Source: Coleophoma eucalyptorum
Taxonomy: Eukaryota; Ascomycota; Leotiomycetes; Helotiales; Dermateaceae
Length of the DNA stretch: 64,000 bases
Direction: 5' to 3'
Assembly (NCBI GenBank): GCA_026120035.1
Contig: JALRME010000023.1
Location: 186,001 to 250,000 of the forward strand
Shown here piece after piece: positions 22,891 through 35,333 of this stretch; position 1 is the first letter of the stretch; every line of letters begins with the position of its first letter. Below the pieces are notes generated by a model. The model was not told where the DNA came from. It searched no databases and was given only the letters and a program-made list of their open reading frames with translations. The translations under genes and the position numbers were made by a program.

Positions 22891-24030
22891 CTACTTCGAA
22901 AGATCATCTCCCCAGACACTCTTTGCAATCTCCACCTCTAATCTCATTTTGGCCCACTGCTCTTCCTCGCTCAATTGATTGCCTTCTGCGGTAGAGCTGA
23001 ATCCACATTGGTGGCTCAAGCAAAGTTGATCCAGGCCCTTGGGGCAGTACTTGGCGGCTTCGTGGAGTCGCTTGACGATCTCGTCCTTGTCGTCCAAAGT
23101 GTTCTTCTTTGAGGACATGAGGCCAAGAACAACAACCTTATCTTCTGGCAAAAATCTCAGAGGACTAAAGTCGCCACTTCGTGCATCATCGTACTCAAGG
23201 AAGTATGCATCCACGTTGAGATCCTTGAACAGAACTTCTGCCACAGGCTCGTAGCCACCACTGGCGAACCACTGGGACTGATAGTTTCCTCTGCAGAGAT
23301 GGATACCAATGGTCATGTCAGCTGGTCTCTTTGAAATTGCAGCGTTGATGAGTTCAGCGTATTTCTTTGGAAGTGAAGTTAGATCTTCGTTTCTGGCTTC
23401 GGCCTGGTCTCTCATCTTGGGGTCACAAAGATAGGCGAGGTTGGTGTCATCGAGTTGCACAAATCTGCAACCAGCTTTGTACAGGTCGTCCAATTCCTCT
23501 TGGTAAACCTTGGCGAGATCCTCAAAGAAGAGGTCCAGGTCAGGGTAGGAGTTGATGTCGATGGAAGCACGGCCACCGCGGAAATGGACCATCGTTGGTG
23601 ACGGAATCGCTACTTTTGTCATAGCGCCGGCAGCCTTGTTACGAGCAATTGCGGCCTCAAGATACTTGTAATCATCGACTTGGATAGACCTTGGGTGTCC
23701 CAATTTACCCTCGACGGTCAGAACTGGTGGAGCCCAACCATTCTTGATTGCGCCACTAGATTTGATGGCACCAGTGACCTTCACTCCATCGAGTTGCTTG
23801 AGAAAGTCCAAATGAAAATAAGCTCGTCGGAACTCTCCATCGGTGATGGATTGAACGCCATTCTCAAGCTGCTTCGTGACTACATCTTCAATGTATTTGT
23901 CTTCCACTGCTCGGAGTTCTGCAGCTGAGATCTTCTCCTCGGCGAATTGCTGGCGAGCATCAAGGACCGCCTTTGGTCGCAACCAAGATCCAACGTGATC
24001 AGCTCTGTAAACTCCTGTAGGTGGTGCCAT
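22891..24030 (-). CDS. MetE-like protein (cobalamin-independent methionine synthase C-terminal family)
   Basis: Intronless, 379 aa. It matches the catalytic (C-terminal) half of cobalamin-independent methionine synthase as found in short stand-alone UROD/MetE-like proteins. Visible features: N-terminal RADHVGSWLRP, ITDGEFRRAYFHLDF, the barrel motif RFVQLDDTNLAYLCDP, and the zinc-ligand region IGIHLCRGNYQSQW (His-x-Cys), Glu in FLEYDDARSGDF and a Cys in LSHQCGFSS. The N-terminal half of full MetE is absent, as in bacterial YxjG-type proteins. The methyl donor and acceptor of the short forms are poorly known. It sits beside two O-methyltransferases and two LaeA-like genes, so a methyl-group or thiol-related role is attractive but inferred. 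Confidence 0.9.
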   Translation of the reverse strand: MAPPTGVYRADHVGSWLRPKAVLDARQQFAEEKISAAELRAVEDKYIEDVVTKQLENGVQSITDGEFRRAYFHLDFLKQLDGVKVTGAIKSSGAIKNGWAPPVLTVEGKLGHPRSIQVDDYKYLEAAIARNKAAGAMTKVAIPSPTMVHFRGGRASIDINSYPDLDLFFEDLAKVYQEELDDLYKAGCRFVQLDDTNLAYLCDPKMRDQAEARNEDLTSLPKKYAELINAAISKRPADMTIGIHLCRGNYQSQWFASGGYEPVAEVLFKDLNVDAYFLEYDDARSGDFSPLRFLPEDKVVVLGLMSSKKNTLDDKDEIVKRLHEAAKYCPKGLDQLCLSHQCGFSSTAEGNQLSEEEQWAKMRLEVEIAKSVWGDDLSK

Positions 24031-25170
24031 TTTGAAAGAAATAAAGGAAGTTATTTTAAATGGTTGTAGAAAGGGAAGGTGAGAAGAGGGGGAAAAATGA
24101 GCATAAAGGCTTCATGAGCGGGCGTTTCGGCAATTGCAAATTTCTACTTGCCGAAAATCACTTCACGTGACAAAAGAATCCCCTCTAGATCATATTAAAC
24201 CATGATCGGTGTGCGTTTTCCGAACAGATTACCAGCAATGCTTATGCGATATTCTTTTGTAACCGGCCAAGAGTGGGGATGTGGGAGTACTATAAATTTG
24301 TGTGCCTTATGCTACTAATACTGGCCTGAGCTTGAATAGAATTTGTTGCAGGCATGCAAGTAGTCCTAAAAGAGCGAAAAGTAATGCTCTAACAGATCTC
24401 AGATCACAGGACGGCCAAATGGATGGAAATGAAATAAAGTTCAATTCATCAGCTATCTTATATCTTGAAGCAAGAACACAGCAACGCTGTCACGTTGTCC
24501 TTGGCTAACATGGAAGGCTGGGTCGTTTCTTGTATAACCAGTCCATACCATAGTATGAATAATTTGCATCAATGATCTTTAGAAAGATAGGAAACTTGGC
24601 ATGTCAAAGTTTGCGGCTTGTTGGTGGTTTTGAAAACGAGAAATTGACCACGAAAATAGAAGAAGCATGAAGAAACAGGAAACTGTAAACATTGCAGTCC
24701 CAGATGACATTGCTCCTTATAATTACTCTTGTGAAGAGGAGTCAGGTTCGGCACATTCGGTAGTAAGCAGCTCCTGCTGCTTACGTGCCTCTACTTAGCG
24801 AAGCCAAGTACCAACAGTGCGATGGATGTGGAGCTCCTCAAGGAGCTCGGTTGCAAACGATATTCTCACGCTTTTCGTTGCCCGTTGCACCATAATAATG
24901 CAAAGAGCTCTTATCTGGTGCATGAATATGGCTTCAATTACCTAGTAGTAGTTTGAAATGGTATAATTAATGTAAACATGACAGAAATTGTCCACAAGTC
25001 CACATATGGTTCTTACTCAGATGAAATTTCACACATGACTTAAATAAGCACATCTATCCATTTACTGAGGTCGTGCTCAGGGAATCTGGATCTTTATTGC
25101 AACTTTGTTATATCCTTGCTCAGAATTCCAAGAAGATTTATTATAAGAATCCGATTCCATATTTTAATTT
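24031..25170. other. Divergent promoter interval, no gene
   Basis: 1.14 kb between the MetE-like gene (-) and the flavin monooxygenase gene (+). I found no coding exon. It may carry regulatory sites for both. Confidence 0.5.
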
Positions 25171-27245
25171 ATGAAACCCGCGATTATGAGTGCCACATGT
25201 ACAGCAGAAGCGACGGAGAAGGCCACCGTCATCAGTGGTCTTCCACGGGATGCGGCAAAACATGTTGCAGCCTCCAAAATCGAAACAGTCAAGAAGGGTG
25301 ACTCCGGTGTGAATTTGAGCGTCAATGGCGAGGTCAAGCATGAAACCCCATACTCCGTTCTCGAAGAGCCAAATCGCCTTGGTCGAAAGATTCGAGTTAT
25401 TACCATTGGTGCTGGTGCTAGCGCACTGAATCTTGCACATGACATCGCTACCAGTCCTCTTGATATTGACCTTGTCATGTATGAGAAGAATCCGGAGCTT
25501 GGAGGCACGTGGTATGAAAACAGATATCCAGGTGTTGCTTGTGATATTCCTTCTGTCAACTACCAATTGTCATGGTGGCCATCTACTCACTGGAGCTCAT
25601 AGTACGTGGAGTTAAATTGGAAAAAAAAACAAATCGATGCTGACTTTGCTAGCTATGCCACTGGGCCAGAAATCTTGCAATACTTCAAGACTCTTGCCGA
25701 GCAGAATGATCTAGTGAAGTACATTCGCCTAAACCACAAAGTTGTCGGTGCATGGTGGAAGGAAGAAAACCAAGAGTGGCATGTCAAGATTCAACGAGGA
25801 GATGATCCAAATGATGTTATCAATGACCGGTGCAATGTTCTAGTCAATGCTAGTGGTGTTTTGAAGTATGCACCCAAACCTCGATGTCTATATTTCTTTG
25901 CTAAAATGGGAACGTAGCAAATGGAAGTGGCCGCAAATTGTCGGTCGGGAAACCTTTAAAGGTCCCATGCTTCACAGTGCAGCCTGGGACCCATCAGTTG
26001 AATGGAAGGGAAAGAAAGTTGCAGTCATTGGCTCCGGTTCATCTGCCGTGCAGATTGTTCCAAATCTCCAACCTCACGTTCCAAGTTTGAAATGCTTCGT
26101 TCGCAGCTCTTCTTGGGTCACTGCTGGATTCGGCTCCAACTTTGCTGGAAAGGATGGAGCCAACTTTAAGTGTAAGCATATTCAAATACTAGAAGGGCAT
26201 ATCACAGCTGACCGGGACAAGACAATGAAAACCAAATGAAGATTCTCAAAGAGGATCCAGAAACATATCTCCGCTATCGCAAGAACATTGAGAGTGAGCT
26301 GAACTCGAGATTCCGATTCATTCTCAATGGTTCCATCGAGCAGGCCACAGCTAGAGCTTTTGCAGAGACTGAAATGCGCAAGAAGCTTGCGAAGAAACCC
26401 TGGATTGCTGATCACATTGTTCCCACTGACTACGCAGTTGGATGCCGAAGGCCTACACCAGGAAATGGATACCTAGAAGCGCTCTGTGAAGACAATGTGG
26501 ATATGATTACTGCACCAATTTCAGAAATTACGGAGAAGGGCATTCGAACAACGGATGGAGTTGAACACGAATTCGATGTGATTGTTTGCGCAACTGGGTT
26601 TGATGTCTCTTGGAGGCCATATTACCCAACCATTGGGCGTGACGGACATGATTTGGCTGAGGACTGGAAAGTTGCACCAAGCACATATCTCTCAATTACT
26701 GTTCCTCAATTCCCCAACTATTTGAGTAAGTCTCATTAATTGAGAAGAAAATAACACGGCAGCTAACACCTCTAGTCTTTAACGGACCCTTTGGTCCATA
26801 TGGTCACGGCAGTTTCCTTCCCATCACGGAGATACTCTCCAAGCATTTTATGCAAATGTTTGAAAAGATGTCTATGGAACATCTTACATCATTTCATCCA
26901 ACCGAAGAGGCAGTGGCCGACTTTGCAGAGCACAGAAGAACCTTTCTTCCGCGCACCGCCTGGAGCTCACCATGTCGGTCCTGGTTTAAGCAAGGTACGA
27001 CTGAGGGCGAAATTATGATGTGGCCAGGTTCTCGCATACATTTCTTCGAGAATATGAAGGCCCCACGCTGGGAGGATTATCAACTCAAGTATGCTAACAA
27101 AAATCGATTCCATTACCTTGGTAATGGATTCTCAGCAAGAGAATTTGATGGCAGAGATTTGAGCTGGTATCTAGGCCTGTTAGGCGGCGAGGACAAGCAG
27201 CCAGAATTTTCAAGGGAGCAAATCAAGGATCTCCTAGTGATTTAG
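25171..27245 (+). CDS. FAD-dependent monooxygenase, Baeyer-Villiger type
   Basis: Five exons: 25171..25601, 25653..25865, 25918..26171, 26222..26725, 26776..27245; 623 aa. Introns are 50-52 bp with clear branch sites (e.g. GCTGACTTTGCTAG). FAD-binding GAGASALN is near residue 79 and ELGGTWYENRYPGVACDIPS near 112. FKGPMLHSAAWD near 225 matches the Baeyer-Villiger fingerprint FxGxxxHxxxWD/P, followed by NADPH motif VAVIGSGSSAVQ. The reaction is probably oxygen insertion next to a carbonyl, or a related hydroxylation, on an unknown substrate. Another in-frame ATG lies at 25186. Downstream neighbours on the same strand are a C2H2 regulator and an MFS transporter, a combination typical of metabolite clusters. 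Confidence 0.92.
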
Positions 27246-27522
27246 GCGGCTTGTAACTGGCATAAATGGGGAAAATTGAGTTGGTGGTGACACTTAGTCG
27301 TTAGCCATAGAAATTACAATCACGTGCATCATCCCACTGTAGATAAGAACATGGTGAGCTCCGCCTCCACATTGGCTGTCTCTTTTTGTTCTATTGCACA
27401 CTGCCTTCAAGCTCGCGAAGTTATACATCAGTTCGATTGTTGGGGTCGAGTTAGGGCTCACTTAATCCAGAAAGGATCCTGACTGTATGCAGAGTGGACC
27501 GACGTAAACCCCCAGAAAAGAA

Positions 27523-29967
27523 ATGGTGTCGAGCCGACCGTTTGTGTGCAGCAAATGTGATCGTGGTTTTACTCGTAATGTTCGATTAAATTTGATTGAT
27601 CGTCTGTTGGAGCTCGCTGACAGGAATTCAGGAGAACTTAAAACGTCATCTGAAAACAAGTATATTAATTCTAGTTGTTCCGACATGTTTACCGACTAAC
27701 TTATTTTAGACCATGCTGGCACTACAGGAAAAAAATTCTCATGTGAGAAATGCCATAGTCAATTTGCTAGAAGGTGAGTCTTATTTATGAAATATACGTT
27801 ACAGAATATATTAAGCAGCAGTATATAGTGATGTCTGCAAAAGGCATCAAGGCAGTTGTTCCCAATCAGGAGCCCGAGAGCCATCGCCTGATCGGATCGC
27901 ACCCCAGTCAGAGGAACTAGGCCAGCCAGAGTATCTAGAACAATCAGAGGATATTATTAATGATGGATCTGCTTGGCGAAATGAATTACCCAACGACAGT
28001 GGTCTTCGGGGGGGATCTGAAGAATACGCATCATTATCTGTCCCAAGTCATGGCGGTTACATGGGATCAACTCCACAAGATGAAACCTTGTATAGTCGGT
28101 TGCAAGATCATTTCCCATTAATTTTGTTAGTATTCCATTCCTAACAAGTGCTTTCACTAAAATATATTCAAGACTTCCAGGAGAAGATTTACTACCTAGT
28201 GTTACTTTGTATTTTGATAATTTTCACCCGTCTCTGCCTTTCATACATAAAGCTAGTTTCTCCATTCACTCAGCATCAACAACCCTGGTTGGAGTAATGG
28301 CTGCAATAGGCATACTGTACCATGGCGAAGATAGCACAGCCATACACAATGTCCCAAGGTGTGATGTAAGCCGACGATTATGGAGAAGTAGCGTTGATGA
28401 GATCAAGAAGATAGTAAGCACCGTGTAATGAAATACTTGTAACCATTCCGTCTAATTGTATTATTTTTAGGTGCACAATGACCAACATAAGCTGAAAGTT
28501 CCGTGGGTGCTACAATGTTGGATTCTTTGTATCATTTATGGAACGTTCACAGCGAACGAGCATGATATTGCGAAGGCACGCAACATGTTTCGATATCTTC
28601 TTGACGTATGCAACCTTGAGTCTGTTACTGTCACCTAGGCTAACTTAAGACAGGCTGCTCGCGAACTTCAACTTCTTCATCAAAAACTGACACTTCCACC
28701 TGAGCCCATGTGGACAACGGATTTGAATCTCACTCATGCGCCAGGGGACAGGCTACTGAGCCAGAAGTGGAAAACCTATATCAACCAGGAGTCATTGAAG
28801 CTATCCGTCTACACCTTATACTTTCTAGATTTTCACCTTTTTTCGGCATGCAACATTCGTCCTAGCATATTGTCTATTGAATTCGAATGGGAATTACCTT
28901 TGGCGTCTGAAATGTGGGAAGCAGAGAATGCAAATGATTGGTGGTCAAGCGTCTCACAACATGAGAAAGATATCCTGCCACAAACAAACCATATTTTCAC
29001 GGATCCTAGTTATCGACAATTTGACCACCAAACAAAATCCTTGTTAGCTGCAACCCAAGCTCTTCTCGCCGACGCACCATCAAAAAGACTTCTATCAGTA
29101 CTTGAAGCTTCGCCTTTCGCAACTATGTGTATGACTGCAAATCTCGAGTGTCTCGTACGAGATTTCACCCGTTGTTATTATCAACTTCCATCAAATCCTA
29201 GCGATCCCTCGCCATTCCATGTCTTGACGCAGCGTCAAAATGCACAGGTAGCTACAGCCCTTGGTTACATCTGGAGGATAATGAATGATGCACCATGCAC
29301 AATGTGCAGCGAAAATTGCACCTCTCTATGGCATGCCGTCCGAGTAGGATGCCTATCCATAAAGATATCGATGTCAAAACCAGATGATTTGCTCGTGAGC
29401 GGTATTGTGGAGTGCAATCCAATAGCGGGCCTAGCAACAGCTGCTCATCTAGCGCTTGGTAACTATGTCACAGCAAGGAGATCTGGTTTGAGCCTGCAAA
29501 AAACGGCCATCACCGACGATGGTATTATAGTTTTGTTAGATGATCTGCTAAAAGGGATGCACGAGATGTTTTCTAAGAAAATGCCAAAGTGGGAAGGGCC
29601 ATGGACCTTTATCCAAGGGTTCAGAGTGCTTTTGACGCTATGGAGAGCTCTAAGAATGAGCTTGGCCGAGATTCAGAGCGAAACTGATACGTCTTGGGCG
29701 AAATATCCACGGCTATCACAACAAACTAGAAATGTTGTGAAGGCGGTGTTGTCGACGACGCGTTTTTATGATTTTGGAGATGAAGACCACGAAAATCACC
29801 ACCGAGGGTGGAACGATATAGAAGAGAAGCAGGCAGAAGAGGAATACATGCAATGGATGAATAAGGTCTGTGAGATCAGGACTGCATGGGGTATTGGCTC
29901 TGCCATGAGCGAGGTGCTTGAGGAGATATCCTCCATGACAACAGACCCAGTATCAATACGGCAATAA
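27523..29967 (+). CDS. C2H2 zinc-finger transcription factor with fungal-specific domain
   Basis: Seven exons: 27523..27579, 27632..27659, 27710..27773, 27829..28125, 28173..28413, 28471..28605, 28654..29967; 711 aa. The N-terminus has two fingers: CSKCDRGFTRNENLKRHLKTNH (C-x2-C-x12-H-x4-H) and CEKCHSQFARSDVCKRHQGSC (C-x2-C-x12-H-x3-C). After an acidic linker comes a Fungal_trans domain (LYFDNFHPSLPFIHKASF, then SVYTLYFLDFHLFSACNIRP). The first intron is modelled with donor GTTCGA and acceptor TTCAG because this gives the canonical 12-residue spacing; GTAATG...GACAG is an alternative that adds one residue. Nuclear regulator, possibly of the adjacent monooxygenase and transporter genes. Confidence 0.88.
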
Positions 29968-30674
29968 ATCATTGCACATTAATTGATAGGTCAACAAATG
30001 GGCTAAAACACCAATTGCTATTAATGGAACAAAGAATTGAGAACTCAAATCGAAGCCTTGAAGGCCCTCTTCAAATTTAAAGATCGCATAGTAATACTTA
30101 ATTATATTACCTGTGGGGTAAGAGATGATAAAAGCCTGTCTCACCTGTATAGAACAATAGTATTCCTCGTTCGTCAATGTACTCATGAGAGCCAATGCTA
30201 AGGGGAGAATGGCCGCCACTTACCCGAGAATATACATGGCCGCTGCGAATACAAAGTAGAAACAGCGTGTATAAAAGTATTATAGTATAAAAATTCTTTA
30301 GCTAACTAGCTATCTTATCGTTACATACCAAATAAAATGCCAGAAATACCCTTCCCCCTCTGAGAAGCAGGGATTTTACTTGCGCTACACCCTCGGCTAA
30401 ATAGGTTTGTCCACATAGCCATAGCCTTTTCACTCATCGGTTGGCATTCGCTTCGAACGGGTTCTTATCTTTAACACTCCATACTCTGCGGAGCTCTTGG
30501 TGAGAGACCTCCACATCAGCACCACATCAGCTTCTCCATCTTGGAAGCTGGAGAATATAATGAAGGATCAACCCCGTGCTTTACGAAGTGCATTCTGTCA
30601 TCTCCAGAGCACCGCCTTACTTTTTATATTGAATTTCTTTGTCTACCAGTTCCTCCAGTAAACAGTCAGAAGGC
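29968..30674. other. Intergenic, promoter of the MFS gene
   Basis: No gene seen. The AT-rich first half is followed by a C/T-rich segment just before the transporter start. A minus-strand open frame at 29953..30219 overlaps the end of the upstream gene and has no motif. Confidence 0.5.
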
Positions 30675-32271
30675 ATGACAGAGAAACCAAATCCTACAGA
30701 GCAGTCCGATTTGGGCGTTGCTCCTTCAAGCCATGCTGACATCGAAACCGGACCTTCTAAAGAGATCGCAGGTGCCGATCCAGCTTTGCAGTACACCGAT
30801 GCACAGGTTATCGAATTCACGGTCGAGGAGGAGAACGGGGTTCTAAGCAAAATTGATTGGCACATCTTGCCTATGCTGTGCTGGGTCTACACGATTCAAT
30901 TCGCGGATAAGACAACCCTCAACTATGCATCATTGATGGGTATTCGGAGCGATACTCACCTCGATCCAAACTCTCAACAGTATAGTTGGGTATCGTCTAT
31001 TTTCTATGCTGGATACATTGCCTGGGAGTAAGTCTGCTTTGATATCTATCCCCTATATCGGAGTCTAATATATTTATAGGTTCCCAACTACTTATCTTAT
31101 GCGTCGCTTACCACTTGGTAAATATGTCAGCGGCACAATCTTCTTCTGGGGTGCCGTCCTCACCTGCCACGCAGCTGTGCAGAACTATGGTGGACTTCTT
31201 GCTGTCCGTTTTCTTCTTGGTGCTCTCGAAGCTACCGTCACCCCAGCATTTGTTATCTTCACATCCATGTGGTACAAGAAGAACGAGCAAGGGGTCCGTA
31301 TGGGTTACTGGCTCGCGTGCAATGGCCTAGCAACGCTCATCATGTCTCCAGTAGCTTATGGGCTTGCCGGCGTCACTAATGCAGCACTTAAGAGCTGGCA
31401 AATCTTGTTCCTACTCCTTGGACTTCTCACAGTTATTACCGGAGTATCATACATGTACTTCATGCCTGACAACCAGACGAACGCCAAATTCCTGAATCAT
31501 CAAGAGAGATTGATTGCTATTGAACGCATTCGTGGAAACTTCCAGGGCATCGGGAATAGAATATGGAAGTGGTCTCAATTTTATGAGGCCTTCAGGGATC
31601 CCCGTACCTACCTTTATGTCCTGTACTCGCTCTTAATGAACATTCCAAATGGTGGAGTGACGACATTTGGGTCCATCATCATTAATTCTTTTGGTTTTAG
31701 CTCACGCATGTCGCTTCTTTTGTCCATGCCCGGTGGTGCTGTGGACATTATCACTAAATTAAGCATGACCTATCTTTCGGACCGCTTCCTTGACCGAACT
31801 CTATTCGCGATCATAGCCATTCTACTTCCTATGATTGGCGGTATCATGATGATCACGATTCCTCTCGAATACAAGGGTGGTCTGCTGGTCGGTTACTACC
31901 TAATCTCATGTGCTGGTGCATCATGGGGTCTTGTCATGGTGATGATCTCCAACAATACTCTCGGATACACTAAGAAGGCAACTGTAAATGGGTTGCAGAT
32001 CTTGGCTTATGGCGCAGGAAACTGGATAGGTCCACAGACATTCCGGTCCTCCGATGCACCAGACTATTACCATGGAAAACTCATGGTTGCGATCATGTAT
32101 GGCCTTGCTGCTTGTACACTTATTACCATCAGAGTTATCAACATCATTGAGAATAAGAGACGCGATGCTCTGGCGGAGAGCGCTGAAGGTATGGCAGCCG
32201 AAGATAACATGGGTACTGAGTTTCTAGATCTCACAGATTTTGAGCAGCCTCGTATGCGTTATGTACTATAA
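30675..32271 (+). CDS. MFS transporter, Dal5-type anion:cation symporter family
   Basis: Two exons: 30675..31027 and 31080..32271, with a 52 bp GTAAGT intron. The first true ATG is at 30675 (MTEKPNPTEQ), giving 514 aa; the open frame extends upstream without another ATG. The N-terminal cytosolic tail is followed by about 12 hydrophobic segments. VYTIQFADKTTLNYASLMG and WVSSIFYAGYIAWEFPTTYL near the first helices, then GALEATVTPAFVIFTSMWYKK, are typical of the allantoate permease (Dal5) family, which imports small carboxylates, vitamins or peptides by proton symport. Plasma membrane. In this context it could import a substrate or export a product; substrate not inferable. Confidence 0.92.
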
Positions 32272-33507
32272 TTAGCGTAAAACTGGAGTGATCAAAAGAG
32301 GACTACTTATATGTTTATTGTATCAGTCTTGCTTGACTACCTCTCCTATCCTCAAGCATATGCAGGTTTCTTGATTAAACACTAGCGTAGCTAAGAATGA
32401 AAATAAAATAGCTTGACAGCTGTTGTCACTAGCATGAGACCCACTAATTAAACGCAATCGTACGATCATGTCGTGTGGTCTACGATCAGTGTGTATTATG
32501 TTCGCAACCAGCCTATCAAGTCAGCTACAAACAATATGCAATAAGGATTACAATGCATGCATGAAGTTTTGGGCCAAATACGTGTTGCGGATTGTCGATT
32601 TCAAAGCTGATTATCAAGTGGAACAGGAAATTCGGGGTTCAGTACAGGTCTTCTGGTATGATACTGAGTTTTCTTGGCAGTGGATCTCACTTGCTCCTTG
32701 TTTTTCGATCTCCGCGGAACAGACTTGCTGACTAAGGCATCACTTTACATATTTCGGAGCAGTTGAGTGCTATCTTATGCTAGGACTAAGGACTACGAAC
32801 ATACAAAACACAGTAAGTTATCGGATAGTTTGGCACGATTGAATTCCATTAATGCATACAACGATATAGAACTGGTGGCGTTTGAAGCAGACTTGGAATC
32901 TGTATATCCTCAATGACGCATCCTGGCGTGCCCGGGCTGGCCCGCATGTTAATGCAATACCCGGTTTACCACCAGGTATTAATAGCGCCACAAAGCCACA
33001 AACACGTGGTTATTGTCCGAGTTGTTCCGTTTGGACAGAGCATTGGGACCGACACCGAGCTCCCGAAGGCAGAAGTTCGGACAAAGCCTCGCGCATAAAA
33101 TTCTTCTGTTGAAATGTGTCGCTTCTCCACGGAAATTTAGCTGAGCTATGGCATTATTTGTAGGGCGGAGAAACCTGCCGCGGACATGCTCTAGACTGAC
33201 GGGACAAATTAGCTTATGATAGAGTAAGCACGGATTGGTATTTGCTGTTCACACAGGGATAACCATCTCGTCTCGGCTACAGTGGAGACCGATAGGACGC
33301 ATTCCGCCAGAAGAGTGTTTGATATCGTATATGAATGACTTCTCGCCAAATCTAGGGTCTTCCTATATCTATTGCTTGAAGTGCGTGAGGTCCAAAACAT
33401 ATTTCAACTCCTGTACTCCATCCTCAACATCCTTAAATTCCAACGTGACAAAGATCACTTTATAAATACCTACACACTCGATTGGTTTCCCTACCGCAAA
33501 CAACAAA
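32272..33507. other. Intergenic, promoter of flavohemoglobin gene
   Basis: 1.2 kb with no supportable gene. A TATA-like box (tataaata, 33461..33468) lies 40 bp before the flavohemoglobin ATG. Confidence 0.5.
33461..33468 (+). promoter_or_regulatory. TATA box of flavohemoglobin gene
   Basis: The octamer tataaata lies 40 bp before the ATG, which fits a very short 5' UTR. Position and sequence only. Confidence 0.5.
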
Positions 33508-34737
33508 ATGTCTCTTTCGGAGGAACAGATATCCATAATCAAGGCCACCGTGCCTGTTCTAGCTGAGCACGGCAACACCATTACCACCGTATTTTATCAG
33601 AACATGATTAACGAGAACCCGGAACTCTTCAATATTTTCAATAAGACGAAGCAGGTAAACGGCCATCAACCTAGAGCATTGGCAGGAGCACTCTATGCCT
33701 ATGCAGCCAACATTGATAACCTTTCTGCTCTGAGCGGAGCTCTTGAAAATATAACGCAAAAACACGCCTCTCTATTTGTAACACCTGAGCAATACGATAT
33801 CGTCGGAAAGTATCTCTTAGAGGCCATGGGAAAGGTCCTGGGAGATGCTCTTACGCCTGCTGTTCTAGAAGCTTGGACAAAGGCCTATTACCAGCTCGCA
33901 AACCTGATGATTGCGCAAGAGCGGAAATTGTACGAAGCACATGCTGAATGGGCAGACTGGAAGGAATTTGAGATTTCAAATAAAGTCCCAGAGTCTGAGG
34001 AGGTTACCTCGTTCTACTTGAAGCCAGTAGATGGCAAGCCTTTGCCAAAGCATCGTCCAGGCCAATACATATCAGTGCGAACCCACGTCCCGAATTTCGA
34101 GTATCTGCAAGCGAGACAGTACTCACTAAGCGATACACACCTTGGTAGTGTCTTCCGCATCAGTGTGAAACGAGACGATGGACTTCACATCTCAGAAGGA
34201 GCCGCGGCGACGGAGGCCGGTCTTGTCTCCAACACGCTGCACAAGATGAATGTAGGCGACAAAATCCAGGTGTCACATCCCCACGGCGATTTCTATCTCA
34301 GCCAGACAGCCATTGACAAGTCCCTACCTGTCGTTCTCATCTCTGCAGGTGTTGGAGTTACTCCTCTCATGTCTATGTTCAACTACTTAGTCAACTCCGG
34401 CTCTACTCAACCCATCTCTTGGATTCATGCAGCACGCCGGTCTACTTCGCAAGCATTTAACAACCATGTCCGCGACATCGCTAAGGCGCATAGTAATGTC
34501 CATCAGACTGTCTTTATCAAGAATCCCAGCGACGCGGATGTTCTTGGTGAGACCTTTCAGCATGTTGGCCGTATGAACCTCGCAGCATTGGACAAAGAAA
34601 AGGATTTGTTTTTAGGTACGGAGGCAGAGTACTATATCTGCGGTCCAGAAAGTTTCATGCAGGATATCAAAAACAAGTTGATTGAATATGGCGTTGAGGA
34701 ATCTCGAGTCAGCATAGAGAGCTTTGGAGCAGCTTAG
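33508..34737 (+). CDS. Flavohemoglobin (nitric oxide dioxygenase)
   Basis: Intronless, 409 aa, full length. The globin domain (about 1-137) has Tyr in TTVFYQNMI (B10), Gln in NGHQPRALAGALYAYA (E7) and the proximal His in ITQKHASLF. The FAD domain (about 150-260) has ARQYSLSD and GLVSNTLH. The NAD domain (about 268-409) has SAGVGVTPLMSM and YICGPESFM, with C-terminal VSIESFGA. It converts NO and O2 to nitrate using NAD(P)H, protecting against nitrosative stress. No mitochondrial targeting sequence is evident, so it is likely cytosolic. Its presence between the MFS and F-box genes may be coincidental, but flavohemoglobins can also relate to nitro-compound or NO handling. Confidence 0.96.
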   Translation: MSLSEEQISIIKATVPVLAEHGNTITTVFYQNMINENPELFNIFNKTKQVNGHQPRALAGALYAYAANIDNLSALSGALENITQKHASLFVTPEQYDIVGKYLLEAMGKVLGDALTPAVLEAWTKAYYQLANLMIAQERKLYEAHAEWADWKEFEISNKVPESEEVTSFYLKPVDGKPLPKHRPGQYISVRTHVPNFEYLQARQYSLSDTHLGSVFRISVKRDDGLHISEGAAATEAGLVSNTLHKMNVGDKIQVSHPHGDFYLSQTAIDKSLPVVLISAGVGVTPLMSMFNYLVNSGSTQPISWIHAARRSTSQAFNNHVRDIAKAHSNVHQTVFIKNPSDADVLGETFQHVGRMNLAALDKEKDLFLGTEAEYYICGPESFMQDIKNKLIEYGVEESRVSIESFGAA

Positions 34738-35333
34738 TCGAACGAGCAGAGGCTTGCTGTAGCCTTTTTATCTTTGTAATTATTAAACCCCACTTCATCG
34801 GAGACATAGTTTCGATATTCAACATAAATAGAATAATTAAAGAATTTCAGTTCCTGTACTACTCTGGCATGGGTTCCATGGAAATGGCGTAGTTGAGACA
34901 ATATACTGCCAACTTGAAGATGCGCCTTTCGAGTTTCGAAATAGTTTATTTGAATTTATATTTATCTTTGGTCAATTCCTTAATCCAACATAACTTCCAG
35001 TGCATAAGTTCTGCGCATTGAGTATATTCAGTAATCTTACAATTCTTGTTGCTGTCAGCAGTACTTCTGAATATAGTGGATTCACACAATATGAAGCACA
35101 ACACCCCTTGAGTACTTTTAAGGGCATATATGGTATACCATGAGGAATGACGCCGAGTAAGGAAATAAGGTGTCGCTTCTGCTATTCAAGTTAGACAGAC
35201 ATTACAGTAGCAAAGCCTCGGAATATCCGCCTCTAAGCGAGTTAAGCTATCCTGCGCCTGCTGCCTGTTGTGTCTTCATCCGACCTCTCTATTTTTCATC
35301 ATAACAAACACATCTCGCAGAGTGTTCAGAACG
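34738..35333. other. Intergenic, no gene
   Basis: AT-rich spacer between the flavohemoglobin and F-box genes. No gene recognised. Confidence 0.5.
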
